A stretch of DNA of 43,379 nt. It comes from Streptomyces lomondensis. Lineage in GTDB: Bacteria > Actinomycetota > Actinomycetes > Streptomycetales > Streptomycetaceae. The notes below the pieces were generated by a model. The model was not told where the DNA came from, searched no databases, and was given only the letters and a program-made list of their open reading frames with translations. This document shows positions 17,273-25,360 of the stretch, one piece after another. The first letter of the stretch is position 1. The number at the start of each line of letters is the position of its first letter. Position numbers and translations under genes: made by a program. The stretch is from NCBI RefSeq assembly GCF_014651035.1, contig NZ_BMWC01000024.1, positions 1 to 43,379 on the forward strand, given 5' to 3'.

Positions 17273-17650
17273 TCAGCGGGCCGCCGTCGCAGCCCGCAGA
17301 CGGACGTCCGCGCGGCGCTGGGCCTCCGCGTCGTCCTCCGCCTTCGCGCGTGCCAGCTCCTGCTCCGCGCGCTGGACATCGATCTCGTCCGACAGCTCGG
17401 CGACTTCGGCCAGCAGCGAGAGCTTGTCGTCCGCGAACGAGATGAACCCGCCGTGGACCGCGGCGACGACCGTCCCGCCCTCGCTGGTACGGATGGTCAC
17501 CGGGCCCGACTCCAGCACACCGAGCAGCGGCTGGTGACCGGGCATGACGCCGATGTCGCCGGACGTGGTGCGCGCGACGACCAGGGTGGCCTGGCCGGAC
17601 CAGACCTCACGGTCGGCCGCGACCAGCGCGACGTGCAGCTCAGCAGCCAA
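17273..17650 (-). CDS. atpC: ATP synthase F1 subunit epsilon
   Basis: Epsilon subunit of the F1 central stalk, 125 residues, with the N-terminal beta barrel (ELHVALVAADREVWSG, GDIGVMPGHQPLL) and a C-terminal two-helix inhibitory arm (SDEIDVQRAEQELARAKAE). The start is a TTG at 17650 with AGGAG 5 nt upstream; upstream in-frame codons encode unrelated residues through two hairpins. It is the last gene of the operon, but separated from atpD by 129 nt of structured intergenic sequence, unlike the tight spacing elsewhere. Confidence 0.95.
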   Translation of the reverse strand: MAAELHVALVAADREVWSGQATLVVARTTSGDIGVMPGHQPLLGVLESGPVTIRTSEGGTVVAAVHGGFISFADDKLSLLAEVAELSDEIDVQRAEQELARAKAEDDAEAQRRADVRLRAATAAR

Positions 17651-17668
17651 GGTGGCTCCTCGGGTCAC

Positions 17669-17690
17669 CACCCGGCGGTTGTGCCGGGTG
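17669..17690 (-). other. hairpin just upstream of the atpC ribosome site
   Basis: CACCCGGC (17669-17676), 6-nt loop, GCCGGGTG (17683-17690); an 8-bp perfect stem ending about 10 nt upstream of the AGGAG of atpC. It could limit translation or mark an RNA processing point. Confidence 0.6.
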
Positions 17691-17717
17691 TTGGTTACAA
17701 GTCTAGTAGGCGTGAGT

Positions 17718-17745
17718 GAGGGGGCGGGACGTGCCCCGCCCCCTC
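17718..17745 (-). other. 11-bp hairpin between atpD and atpC
   Basis: GAGGGGGCGGG (17718-17728) pairs perfectly with CCCGCCCCCTC (17735-17745), loop of 6 nt. It lies 34 nt past the atpD stop without a U-tract, so it may be a partial terminator or an mRNA-stabilising element. Confidence 0.65.
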
Positions 17746-17779
17746 TCCAAGAGCACAAGGCTCCGTCAGCACCGGTGCG

Positions 17780-19216
17780 TCAGGAGACGCCCAGCTCCTT
17801 CGCGTTCTTCTTCAGGTCCTCGAGACCACCGCACATGAAGAACGCCTGCTCCGGGAAGTGGTCGTAGTCGCCGTCGCAGATCGCGTTGAACGCGGCGATC
17901 GACTCGTCCAGCGGCACGTCCGAACCGTCCACGCCGGTGAACTGCTTGGCGGCGTGGGTGTTCTGGGACAGGAAGCGCTCCACGCGACGGGCACGGTGGA
18001 CGACGAGCTTGTCCTCCTCGCCGAGCTCGTCGATACCGAGGATCGCGATGATGTCCTGGAGGTCCTTGTACTTCTGCAGGATGTTCTTCACGCGCATCGC
18101 GGCGTTGTAGTGGTCCGCCGAGATGTACCGCGGGTCGAGGATCCGGGACGTGGAGTCCAGCGGGTCCACGGCCGGGTAGATGCCCTTCTCGGAGATCGGA
18201 CGGGAGAGCACCGTCGTCGCGTCGAGGTGGGCGAAGGTGGTGGCCGGGGCCGGGTCGGTCAGGTCGTCCGCGGGGACGTAGATCGCCTGCATCGAGGTGA
18301 TCGAGTGACCACGGGTCGAGGTGATGCGCTCCTGGAGGATGCCCATCTCGTCGGCCAGGTTCGGCTGGTAGCCCACCGCGGAGGGCATACGGCCGAGCAG
18401 GGTCGACACCTCGGAACCGGCCTGGGTGAAGCGGAAGATGTTGTCGATGAAGAACAGCACGTCCTGCTTCTGGACGTCGCGGAAGTACTCCGCCATCGTC
18501 AGGCCGGCCAGGGCCACGCGCAGACGGGTGCCCGGGGGCTCGTCCATCTGGCCGAAGACCAGCGCGGTCTTGTCCAGAACGCCGGACTCTTCCATCTCCG
18601 CGATGAGGTCGTTGCCCTCACGGGTGCGCTCACCGACGCCCGCGAAGACGGAGACGCCCTCGTGGAGGTTGGCGACACGCATGATCATTTCCTGGATCAG
18701 CACGGTCTTGCCGACACCGGCACCACCGAACAGACCGATCTTGCCGCCCTTGACGTACGGGGTCAGCAGGTCGACGACCTTCAGGCCCGTCTCGAACATC
18801 TCGGTCTTCGACTCGAGCTGGTCGAACGCGGGGGCCTTGCGGTGGATGGGCCAGCGCTCGCCGTCGTGGGTCTCGTCGCTGTTCAGCACCTCACCGAGGG
18901 TGTTGAACACCTTGCCCTTGGTGAAGTCGCCGACCGGGACGGAGATGCCCGCGCCGGTGTCGGTCACCGGGGCCTGGCGGACCAGACCGTCGGTGGGCTG
19001 CATGGAGATGGCGCGGACCAGGCCGTCACCCAGGTGCTGGGCGACCTCCAGGGTCAGCGTCTTCTTCTCGCCCGCCAGCGCCGGGTCGGCGACCTCGACG
19101 TGCAGGGCGTTGTAGATCTCCGGCATCGCGTCGACGGGGAACTCCACGTCGACGACCGGGCCGATGACCCGCGCGACGCGGCCCGTCGCCGTGGCCGTCT
19201 CAACAGTGGTGGTCAT
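17780..19216 (-). CDS. atpD: ATP synthase F1 subunit beta
   Basis: Catalytic subunit of F1, 478 residues. The P-loop GGAGVGKT is at residues 164-171, GERTREGNDL follows at ~196, Walker B VLFFIDNIFRF at ~260-270, and DELGEED (the DELSEED lever contacting gamma) begins at ~396. The C-terminus EQAFFMCGGLEDL is typical. ATG at 19216 begins MTTTVETATATGRVARVIGP, 3 nt after the atpG stop. Confidence 0.98.
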   Translation of the reverse strand: MTTTVETATATGRVARVIGPVVDVEFPVDAMPEIYNALHVEVADPALAGEKKTLTLEVAQHLGDGLVRAISMQPTDGLVRQAPVTDTGAGISVPVGDFTKGKVFNTLGEVLNSDETHDGERWPIHRKAPAFDQLESKTEMFETGLKVVDLLTPYVKGGKIGLFGGAGVGKTVLIQEMIMRVANLHEGVSVFAGVGERTREGNDLIAEMEESGVLDKTALVFGQMDEPPGTRLRVALAGLTMAEYFRDVQKQDVLFFIDNIFRFTQAGSEVSTLLGRMPSAVGYQPNLADEMGILQERITSTRGHSITSMQAIYVPADDLTDPAPATTFAHLDATTVLSRPISEKGIYPAVDPLDSTSRILDPRYISADHYNAAMRVKNILQKYKDLQDIIAILGIDELGEEDKLVVHRARRVERFLSQNTHAAKQFTGVDGSDVPLDESIAAFNAICDGDYDHFPEQAFFMCGGLEDLKKNAKELGVS

Positions 19217-19219
19217 TTG

Positions 19220-20134
19220 TCAGTCACTCCCCGCGGTCGCGTCGGCCAGGGCGCTGGCGCCACCGACGATCTCGCTGATTTCCTGGGTGATTTCGGCCTG
19301 GCGGGCCTGGTTGGCAAGCCGGGTGAGGGTCTCGATGAGCTCTCCGGCGTTGTCGGTCGCCGACTTCATCGCGCGCCGCGTGGCGGCGTGCTTGGAGGCG
19401 GCCGACTGGAGCAGCGCGTTGTAGATGCGGCTCTCGACGTAGCGCGGCAGCAGGGCGTCCAGGACGTCCTCCGCCGAGGGCTCGAAGTCGAACAGCGGGA
19501 GGATCTCGCCCTTGGGCTTGGCCTCCGCCTCGACCTCTTCGAGGCTGAGCGGCAGCAGCCGGGCCTCGATCGCCGTCTGCGTCATCATCGACACGAACTC
19601 GGTGTAGACGATGTGGAGCTCGTCCACGCCGCCCTCGGCCGTCTCCGTCTCGATGGCCTCGATCAGCGGAGCCGCGACCTTCTTGGCGTCCGCGTACGAC
19701 GGGTCGTCGGTGAAGCCCGTGAACGACTCCGCGATCTTGCGCTCACGGAAGTTGTAGTGGGCGACACCACGGCGGCCGACGATGTAGCTGTCGACCTCCT
19801 TGCCCTCGGCCTCGAGCTTCGCCGTGAGCCTCTCCGCGGCCTTGATGGCGTTGGAGTTGAAGGCGCCGGCCAGACCGCGGTCGCTCGTGAGGAGCAGGAC
19901 CGCGGCGCGGGTCGGGTTCTCCGCCTCCGTCGTCAGCGGGTGCTTGGTGTTCGATCCGGTCGCGACCGCCGTGACCGCGCGGGTGAGCTCGGTCGCGTAC
20001 GGCGTGGAGGCCGCCACCTTGCGCTGCGCCTTGACGACGCGCGAGGCGGCGATCATCTCCATCGCCTTCGTGATCTTCTTGGTCGCGGAGACGGTTTTGA
20101 TGCGACGCTTGTAGACCCGGAGCTGGGCTCCCAT
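19220..20134 (-). CDS. atpG: ATP synthase F1 subunit gamma
   Basis: Rotor shaft subunit, 304 residues. The N-terminal coiled coil MGAQLRVYKRRIKTVSATKK and the C-terminal helix ending ITQEISEIVGGASAL form the shaft that turns inside alpha3beta3. The middle domain has the conserved TSDRGLAGAFNSNAIK. Length is normal for actinobacteria, which carry a short extra loop relative to E. coli. ATG at 20134 is 20 nt after the atpA stop. Confidence 0.97.
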   Translation of the reverse strand: MGAQLRVYKRRIKTVSATKKITKAMEMIAASRVVKAQRKVAASTPYATELTRAVTAVATGSNTKHPLTTEAENPTRAAVLLLTSDRGLAGAFNSNAIKAAERLTAKLEAEGKEVDSYIVGRRGVAHYNFRERKIAESFTGFTDDPSYADAKKVAAPLIEAIETETAEGGVDELHIVYTEFVSMMTQTAIEARLLPLSLEEVEAEAKPKGEILPLFDFEPSAEDVLDALLPRYVESRIYNALLQSAASKHAATRRAMKSATDNAGELIETLTRLANQARQAEITQEISEIVGGASALADATAGSD

Positions 20135-20154
20135 GAGTCAGGTCCCTTCCGTCG

Positions 20155-21744
20155 TCACTTGCCCGCAGCCGGAGCGTCCTCGCCGAGCAGCTTGCCGTCG
20201 GAGGTCTCGAACTGCTTCTTGAACTCCGCGATGGCGTCGGCCATGGCCTGGAGGGTGTCGTCGGACATCTTGCCGCCCTCGCGGATGGAGGTCAGCAGGC
20301 CCTGCTCCTTGCGGTGCAGGTAGTCCAGCAGCTCCTTCTCGAAGCGGCGGATGTCGGCGACCGGAACCTCGTCCATCTTGCCGGTGGTGCCGGCCCAGAT
20401 GGAGACGACCTGGTCCTCGGTGGACATCGGCTGGTACTGCGGCTGCTTCAGCAGCTCGACCATGCGCTGACCACGCTCCAGCTGCGCCTTCGACGCGGCG
20501 TCCAGGTCGGAACCGAAGGCGGCGAACGCCTCCAGCTCACGGAACTGGGCGAGGTCCACACGCAGACGGCCGGACACCTGGCGGATCGCCTTGTGCTGGG
20601 CGGAACCACCGACTCGGGAGACGGAGATACCGACGTTCAGCGCGGGACGCTGACCGGCGTTGAACAGGTCCGACTCCAGGAAGCACTGGCCGTCGGTGAT
20701 GGAGATGACGTTGGTCGGGATGAACGCCGACACGTCGTTGGCCTTGGTCTCGACGATCGGCAGACCGGTCATCGAGCCGGCGCCCATCTCGTCGGAGAGC
20801 TTGGCGCAGCGCTCCAGCAGCCGGGAGTGCAGGTAGAAGACGTCACCCGGGTAGGCCTCACGGCCCGGCGGGCGGCGCAGCAGCAGCGACACGGCGCGGT
20901 AGGCGTCGGCCTGCTTCGACAGGTCGTCGAAGATGATCAGGACGTGCTTGCCCTGGTACATCCAGTGCTGGCCGATGGCCGAACCGGTGTACGGCGCCAG
21001 GTACTTGAAGCCCGCCGGGTCGGACGCCGGGGCGGCGACGATGGTCGTGTACTCCAGCGCGCCGGCCTCCTCCAGAGCGCCGCGCACGCCGGCGATGGTG
21101 GAGCCCTTCTGGCCGATGGCGACGTAGATGCAGCGGACCTGCTTCTTCGGGTCGCCCGAGCGCCAGTTGTCGCGCTGGTTGATGATCGTGTCGACGGCCA
21201 GGGCGGTCTTGCCGGTCTGGCGGTCGCCGATGATCAGCTGACGCTGGCCACGGCCGATGGGGGTCATCGCGTCGACGGCCTTGTAGCCCGTCTCCATCGG
21301 CTCGTGCACCGACTTGCGGACCATGACGCCCGGGGCCTGAAGCTCCAGGGCGCGACGGCTGTCGGTCTCGATCTCGCCGAGGCCGTCGATCGGGTTGCCG
21401 AGGGGGTCGACCACGCGGCCGAGGTAGCCCTCGCCGACCGCGACGGACAGCACCTCGCCGGTACGGCTGACCGGCTGCCCCTCCTCGATGCCGCTGAACT
21501 CGCCGAGGACGATGGCACCGATCTCGCGCTCCTCGAGGTTGAGGGCGAGGCCGAGGGTGCCGTCCTCGAACTTCAGCAGCTCGTTGGCCATGGTCGAGGG
21601 CAGGCCCTCGACCTTCGCGATGCCGTCGCCGGCAAAGGTGACCGTACCGACCTCCTCGCGCGAGGCCGCGTCCGGCTTGTACGCCTGGACGAAGTTCTCC
21701 AGCGCGTCCCGGATCTCCTCCGGCCGGATCGTGAGCTCCGCCAT
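20155..21744 (-). CDS. atpA: ATP synthase F1 subunit alpha
   Basis: Non-catalytic nucleotide-binding subunit, 529 residues. The P-loop GDRQTGKT is at residues 173-180, and VLIIFDDLSKQA is the Walker B region. The alpha signature PALNVGISVSRVGGSAQ contains the Arg finger. The C-terminal tail is somewhat extended (LGEDAPAAGK). ATG at 21744 begins MAELTIRPEEIRDALENFV; upstream in-frame sequence is intergenic and contains a hairpin. A 124-nt gap separates it from atpH. Confidence 0.98.
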   Translation of the reverse strand: MAELTIRPEEIRDALENFVQAYKPDAASREEVGTVTFAGDGIAKVEGLPSTMANELLKFEDGTLGLALNLEEREIGAIVLGEFSGIEEGQPVSRTGEVLSVAVGEGYLGRVVDPLGNPIDGLGEIETDSRRALELQAPGVMVRKSVHEPMETGYKAVDAMTPIGRGQRQLIIGDRQTGKTALAVDTIINQRDNWRSGDPKKQVRCIYVAIGQKGSTIAGVRGALEEAGALEYTTIVAAPASDPAGFKYLAPYTGSAIGQHWMYQGKHVLIIFDDLSKQADAYRAVSLLLRRPPGREAYPGDVFYLHSRLLERCAKLSDEMGAGSMTGLPIVETKANDVSAFIPTNVISITDGQCFLESDLFNAGQRPALNVGISVSRVGGSAQHKAIRQVSGRLRVDLAQFRELEAFAAFGSDLDAASKAQLERGQRMVELLKQPQYQPMSTEDQVVSIWAGTTGKMDEVPVADIRRFEKELLDYLHRKEQGLLTSIREGGKMSDDTLQAMADAIAEFKKQFETSDGKLLGEDAPAAGK

Positions 21745-21790
21745 CTGGGTTCCCTGCTCTCCTTGTTGGGCCCGAAGTTTCTTAGGGGGT

Positions 21791-21807
21791 CTGGGGGCGA
21801 CCCCCAG
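21791..21807 (-). other. hairpin between atpH and atpA
   Basis: CTGGGGG-CGA-CCCCCAG forms a perfect 7-bp stem 46 nt upstream of the atpA start, in the only sizeable gap between atpF and atpD. A second weaker pairing GGCCC/GGGCC lies at 21821-21834. Possible processing or stability element. Confidence 0.5.
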
Positions 21808-21868
21808 GATTCTTCTGCACGGCCCAACCAGGGCCGTCGTAAGTACGTTGTGCCTATTGAGTTGCTGC

Positions 21869-22684
21869 TCAGCCGGCGAGCCGGCGGCTGGCGTCCTCGA
21901 TGCGGTCCGCGAGGGAGCCGTTGATGACCTCGTCGCCGACCTGCACCCGGATCCCGCCGAGGACCTCGGGGTCCACATCCAGGTTGAGGTGCATCTGGCG
22001 GCCGTAGAGCTTCGCGAGGGCGGCGCCCAGGCGCTGCTTCTGCGGGTCGCTCAGCGGCACCGCCGAGGTGACGATGGCCACCATGCGGTTGCGCCGGTCG
22101 GCGGCGAGCTTGGACAGGGACTCCAGTCCCGACTCCAGGCTACGTCCCCGCGGCGCGGTCACAAGGCGCGTCACCAGACGCTCGGTGGCCGGCTGCGCCC
22201 TGCCCCCGAGCAGGCTGCGCAGCAGCTCGCCCTTGGCCGACGTGGTGGCCTTGCGGTCGGTCAGCGCGGCGCGCAGCTCGGTGCTGCCGGAGACGATCCG
22301 GCCGAACCGGAACAGCTCGTCCTCGACGTCGTCGAGCTTGCCCACCCGCTGCGCGGCGGAGAGGTCGGCGGTGTTCGCCAGCTCCTCGATCGCGTCCACC
22401 AGGTCGCGCGAGCGCGACCAGCGGGAGCGCACCATGCCGGCCACCAGGTCGGCGGCCGGACCGCTGACCTGGGTGCCGAGCAGGCGCTGGGCCAGCTCGG
22501 CCTTGGCCTGACCGGCCTGCGCCGGGTCGGTGAGGACCCGACGCAGCGACACCTCGCGGTCGAGCAGCGCGGTGACGGCGGCCAGCTCGTCGGCGAGCTT
22601 CCCTGCGTCCACGGACGTGGAGTCCGTCAGCGCGTCGAGACGCTCACGTGCGGCTGCCAGGGCCTCGCGGCTCGCTCCGTTCAT
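21869..22684 (-). CDS. atpH: ATP synthase F1 subunit delta (long actinobacterial form)
   Basis: Peripheral-stalk subunit joining F1 alpha to the b subunits, 271 residues, about 90 longer than the E. coli protein but normal for streptomycetes. The OSCP-like core is recognisable by VTSAVPLSDPQKQRLGAAL and the C-terminal DPEVLGGIRVQVGDEVINGS. The N-terminal extension is helical (REALAAARERLDALTDS). It overlaps atpF by four bases (TCAT at 22681-22684). Confidence 0.95.
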   Translation of the reverse strand: MNGASREALAAARERLDALTDSTSVDAGKLADELAAVTALLDREVSLRRVLTDPAQAGQAKAELAQRLLGTQVSGPAADLVAGMVRSRWSRSRDLVDAIEELANTADLSAAQRVGKLDDVEDELFRFGRIVSGSTELRAALTDRKATTSAKGELLRSLLGGRAQPATERLVTRLVTAPRGRSLESGLESLSKLAADRRNRMVAIVTSAVPLSDPQKQRLGAALAKLYGRQMHLNLDVDPEVLGGIRVQVGDEVINGSLADRIEDASRRLAG

Positions 22685-23229
22685 CGGCCGGCCTCTGCCT
22701 TCTCCTCGAGCTCGTCGAGGAACCGGTCGATCACACGGCTCTGGCGGGCGTGGTCCTCGAGGGACTCGCCGACGAGCTTGCCGGCCAGGTCCGTGGCGAG
22801 CTTGCCGACGTCCTGGCGCAGCGCGGACGCGGCGGCCTTGCGGTCGGCCTCGATCTGGGCGTGACCCGCGGCGACGATCTCCTCGCGCTGCCGCTGGCCC
22901 TCGGCCCGCATCTCGGCGATGAGGGCGGCACCCTGCTCCTGCGCCTCCTGGCGCAGACGCGCGGCCTCGTGCCGGGCCTCGGCGAGCTGTGCCTTGTACT
23001 GCTCAAGGACGCTCTGGGCCTCGACCTTCATGGTCTCGGCCTCTTCGATACCGCCTTCGATCGCCGCGCGGCGCTCCTCCAGAACCTTGTTGATGTTCGG
23101 AAGCAGCTTCTTCCAGAAGAAGAAGAACACGATGGCGAAGGCGATGGTGCCGACGAGCAGCTCGGGGCCCGGAGGCATGAGCGGGTTCTGCTCCTCCTCG
23201 GCCGCGATCTGCACCAGGTTGGCGATCAC
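22681..23229 (-). CDS. atpF: ATP synthase Fo subunit b
   Basis: Membrane-anchored stator subunit, 182 residues. A short N-terminus leads into the membrane helix ELLVGTIAFAIVFFFFWKKL (~24-43), followed by a long charged coiled coil (INKVLEERRAAIEGGIEEAE onward) that reaches F1. The GTG start at 23229 has AAAGG about 9 nt upstream. It is 39 nt downstream of atpE. Confidence 0.96.
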   Translation of the reverse strand: MIANLVQIAAEEEQNPLMPPGPELLVGTIAFAIVFFFFWKKLLPNINKVLEERRAAIEGGIEEAETMKVEAQSVLEQYKAQLAEARHEAARLRQEAQEQGAALIAEMRAEGQRQREEIVAAGHAQIEADRKAAASALRQDVGKLATDLAGKLVGESLEDHARQSRVIDRFLDELEEKAEAGR

Positions 23230-23268
23230 ATCAGTGCCTTTCGTCGAAACGTGTCGGTGAGCAGGAAA

Positions 23269-23505
23269 TTACTGACCGAACACGAACGGCATAACGATGC
23301 CGATGAGGGCGAGCGCCTCACAGAACGCGAAGCCCAGGATCTGGTTGGCACGGATCAGGCCGGCGGCCTCGGGCTGACGGGCCAGGGCCTGGGTGCCGTT
23401 GCCGAAGATGATGCCGACGCCGATGCCGGGGCCGATGGCGGAGAGGCCGTAGCCGATGGAGCCGAGCGAACCGGAGACAGCGGCGAGGGTCTCAGTGGCA
23501 GCCAT
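23269..23505 (-). CDS. atpE: ATP synthase Fo subunit c
   Basis: Proteolipid of the rotor ring, 78 residues: two membrane helices with the glycine-rich GIGVGIIFGNG and the polar loop ARQPEA (~42-47). The proton-carrying carboxylate is Glu63 in FCEALALIG, in the second helix. No sodium-binding pattern is evident, so proton coupling is expected. ATG at 23505 is preceded by GAAGGAAG. Confidence 0.97.
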   Translation of the reverse strand: MAATETLAAVSGSLGSIGYGLSAIGPGIGVGIIFGNGTQALARQPEAAGLIRANQILGFAFCEALALIGIVMPFVFGQ

Positions 23506-23583
23506 GCTGAATCTTCCTTCTCTTTCACGGACCGGCGGGGGTTGGCCACCGGACGTTCTTGGGATTTGCGGGGCGGGCGGGGC

Positions 23584-24399
23584 TCAGTGGTGCTCGGCCA
23601 GAGCGCCCTGGATGTACGTGCAGGCGAGGAGTACGAAGACGTACGCCTGGACGGCCTGCACGAAAAGCTCGAAGCCGATCATGGCGATGGTCATCACGAA
23701 GGAGACACCGGCCGCCGGGATCATCCAGCTGTTCAGCAGGTACCACGAGGCGACGGTGAACATGACCAGCATCAGGTGGCCGGCGAACATGTTGGCGAAG
23801 AGTCGCACGGCGTGCGTGAACGGCCGGACGAGGAGGTTCGAGAAGAACTCGATGACCATCACGAGCGGCAGCACCGGGCCGAGCGACTTGTCGTAGCCGG
23901 TGATGTTCTTGAAGAACCCGACGAAGCCGTGCCGCTTGAAGGTCAGCGAGACCCAGGTCACGTAGACGACTGCGGCCAGGACCGCCGGGAACGCGATGAT
24001 CGACGACACCGGGAACTGCGCCAGCGGGATCACGGACCAGATGTTCATGATCCAGATGAAGAAGAACAGCGAGACCATCAAGGGGACGTACTTCTCGCCC
24101 TCCTTCTTTCCGAGGGTCTCGTAGACGATGCCGCGGCGGACGAAGTCGTATCCGGCTTCACCGACCATCTGGAGCTTGCCCGGCACCACCTTGGCCTTGC
24201 CGAAGGCCGCGTAGAAGAAGCCGATGACGAGGATGGTGGTGATGATCGCCAGCAGCATCACCTTGTTGAACTCGAACCCTCCAACCGTGGCAATCGGCTT
24301 GAAGAGGAACGAGTGCAGGCCCGGTGCCGGAAAACCACACCCGTCGGACATGATCCGACAGCTCCAGTCAAAGGCGAGCTGGGTCTGGTCAGCACTCAC
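23584..24399 (-). CDS. atpB: ATP synthase Fo subunit a
   Basis: Fo stator channel subunit, 271 residues, with five to six membrane helices. The essential Arg is in THAVRLFANMFAGHLM (helix near residue ~190), which faces Glu63 of the c ring. The N-terminal GCGFPAPGLHSFLF is typical of streptomycetes. GTG at 24399 is chosen because AAGGAG lies 6 nt upstream; an adjacent GTG (24402) would add one residue. It follows atpI after a 225-nt gap in which I see no gene. Confidence 0.95.
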   Translation of the reverse strand: MSADQTQLAFDWSCRIMSDGCGFPAPGLHSFLFKPIATVGGFEFNKVMLLAIITTILVIGFFYAAFGKAKVVPGKLQMVGEAGYDFVRRGIVYETLGKKEGEKYVPLMVSLFFFIWIMNIWSVIPLAQFPVSSIIAFPAVLAAVVYVTWVSLTFKRHGFVGFFKNITGYDKSLGPVLPLVMVIEFFSNLLVRPFTHAVRLFANMFAGHLMLVMFTVASWYLLNSWMIPAAGVSFVMTIAMIGFELFVQAVQAYVFVLLACTYIQGALAEHH

Positions 24400-24624
24400 C
24401 ACGGGCTCCTTCGGCGTGACGCATGGGTACGGCAACCTCGTTGTGTCGGCGCGGCGCGCAGCCGCGGATCGGCACCGGACTGGTGTTACGGATGTGAGGG
24501 CGGCTGGGGGGCATCGAGCCTCGCGTTCGAGCAGGCGTCAGCTCAGATGCCCGCGCCCGCGATGCCGCAGTTGGCACCGGACGATAGCAGGAGTTCTCCG
24601 TGCCCTTTATCGCGCCCCTACTCG

Positions 24625-25062
24625 TCACGACGACGACCCGGTCTTCTCGGGCTTCTCGCTCTTCTCGGAGTCCGGGTCGATGTAGAAGATCTTGGCCTTC
24701 ATATGCGCACGTGCCTGCGCGGCCATCCACACGACGGTCGCGACGACGAGCCCGATGGCAAACGCCTTCGCGTTGAAGAGAGAGGTGTCCTTGAAGAGGG
24801 CGACGAAGATCAGGAGAAGCAGCAGCTGGGCGACATAGAGCATCAGCCCCATGGCCTGGAACAACTGCGGGAGCGTTTTTGCCGTCCACTGGAGAACGTA
24901 CAGACCGACCCCCATGAAGAGGATGGCCAGCAGCGCGCCGACGGCGGCTCCGACGGCCCCCTTGCCTCCGACCACCACGCCACTGACGGCGGCCGCGACC
25001 ACACCGGCAGCGGCTGTGGGCACAGCGCACTGCAGAAGGTTCCGGGCGTCATTGGACGGCAT
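24625..25062 (-). CDS. atpI: ATP synthase I-like membrane protein
   Basis: First gene of the atp operon, 145 residues with four hydrophobic segments, e.g. GVVAAAVSGVVVGGKGAVGA and LYVAQLLLLLIFVALF. AtpI proteins help assemble the c ring or handle Mg2+; the sequence is poorly conserved, so identity rests on position and topology. The C-terminus is charged (DPDSEKSEKPEKTG). ATG at 25062 has GCGGAG 8 nt upstream; earlier in-frame codons lie in the AT-rich promoter region. Confidence 0.88.
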   Translation of the reverse strand: MPSNDARNLLQCAVPTAAAGVVAAAVSGVVVGGKGAVGAAVGALLAILFMGVGLYVLQWTAKTLPQLFQAMGLMLYVAQLLLLLIFVALFKDTSLFNAKAFAIGLVVATVVWMAAQARAHMKAKIFYIDPDSEKSEKPEKTGSSS

Positions 25063-25360
25063 GGCGGCAGCTCCGCTTTCGCAGGGGGCAGGGGTGTCGT
25101 CATGGACGAGCGTAGTCCCGGGCTGAGTGGAGACCTCACACCAATGGACCGTCGCACTACGGTCCTTCGGCTCTATCCGGGGGGTTCTCGTGAACCGTAT
25201 CACAAACTATTTGATGCAGTCTTTACCTGACGGTGTGCGGACAGTCACACATGAGGGTGAAGATGCGCGTCTGAGCGAGAACCGAGCCGACATGTCTGGT
25301 ATTGGGGCGCTTCGCACCCCCATCGCAACCCCACGACTTGGCAATGCTCTAGTCAGATTC
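25063..25360 (-). promoter_or_regulatory. atp operon upstream region
   Basis: 298 bp without a credible gene. The part at 25195-25235 is unusually AT-rich for this genome (CAAACTATTTGATGCAG on the plus strand) and probably holds the atp operon promoter, but I could not fix -10/-35 boxes confidently. A TGTG-N8-CACA dyad lies at about 25233-25248. Confidence 0.4.

Noticed and set aside
17858..20323. Plus-strand 821-residue open frame
   Set aside because: Antisense to atpD, atpG and the end of atpA; no family features.
22648..25230. Plus-strand 860-residue open frame
   Set aside because: Antisense to atpF, atpE, atpB and atpI; the His/Asp/Glu-rich composition is a shadow of hydrophobic membrane codons.
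25063..25360. Small protein gene upstream of atpI (plus or minus strand)
   Set aside because: Short frames here lack ribosome sites and codon bias; the region is better explained as the operon promoter.
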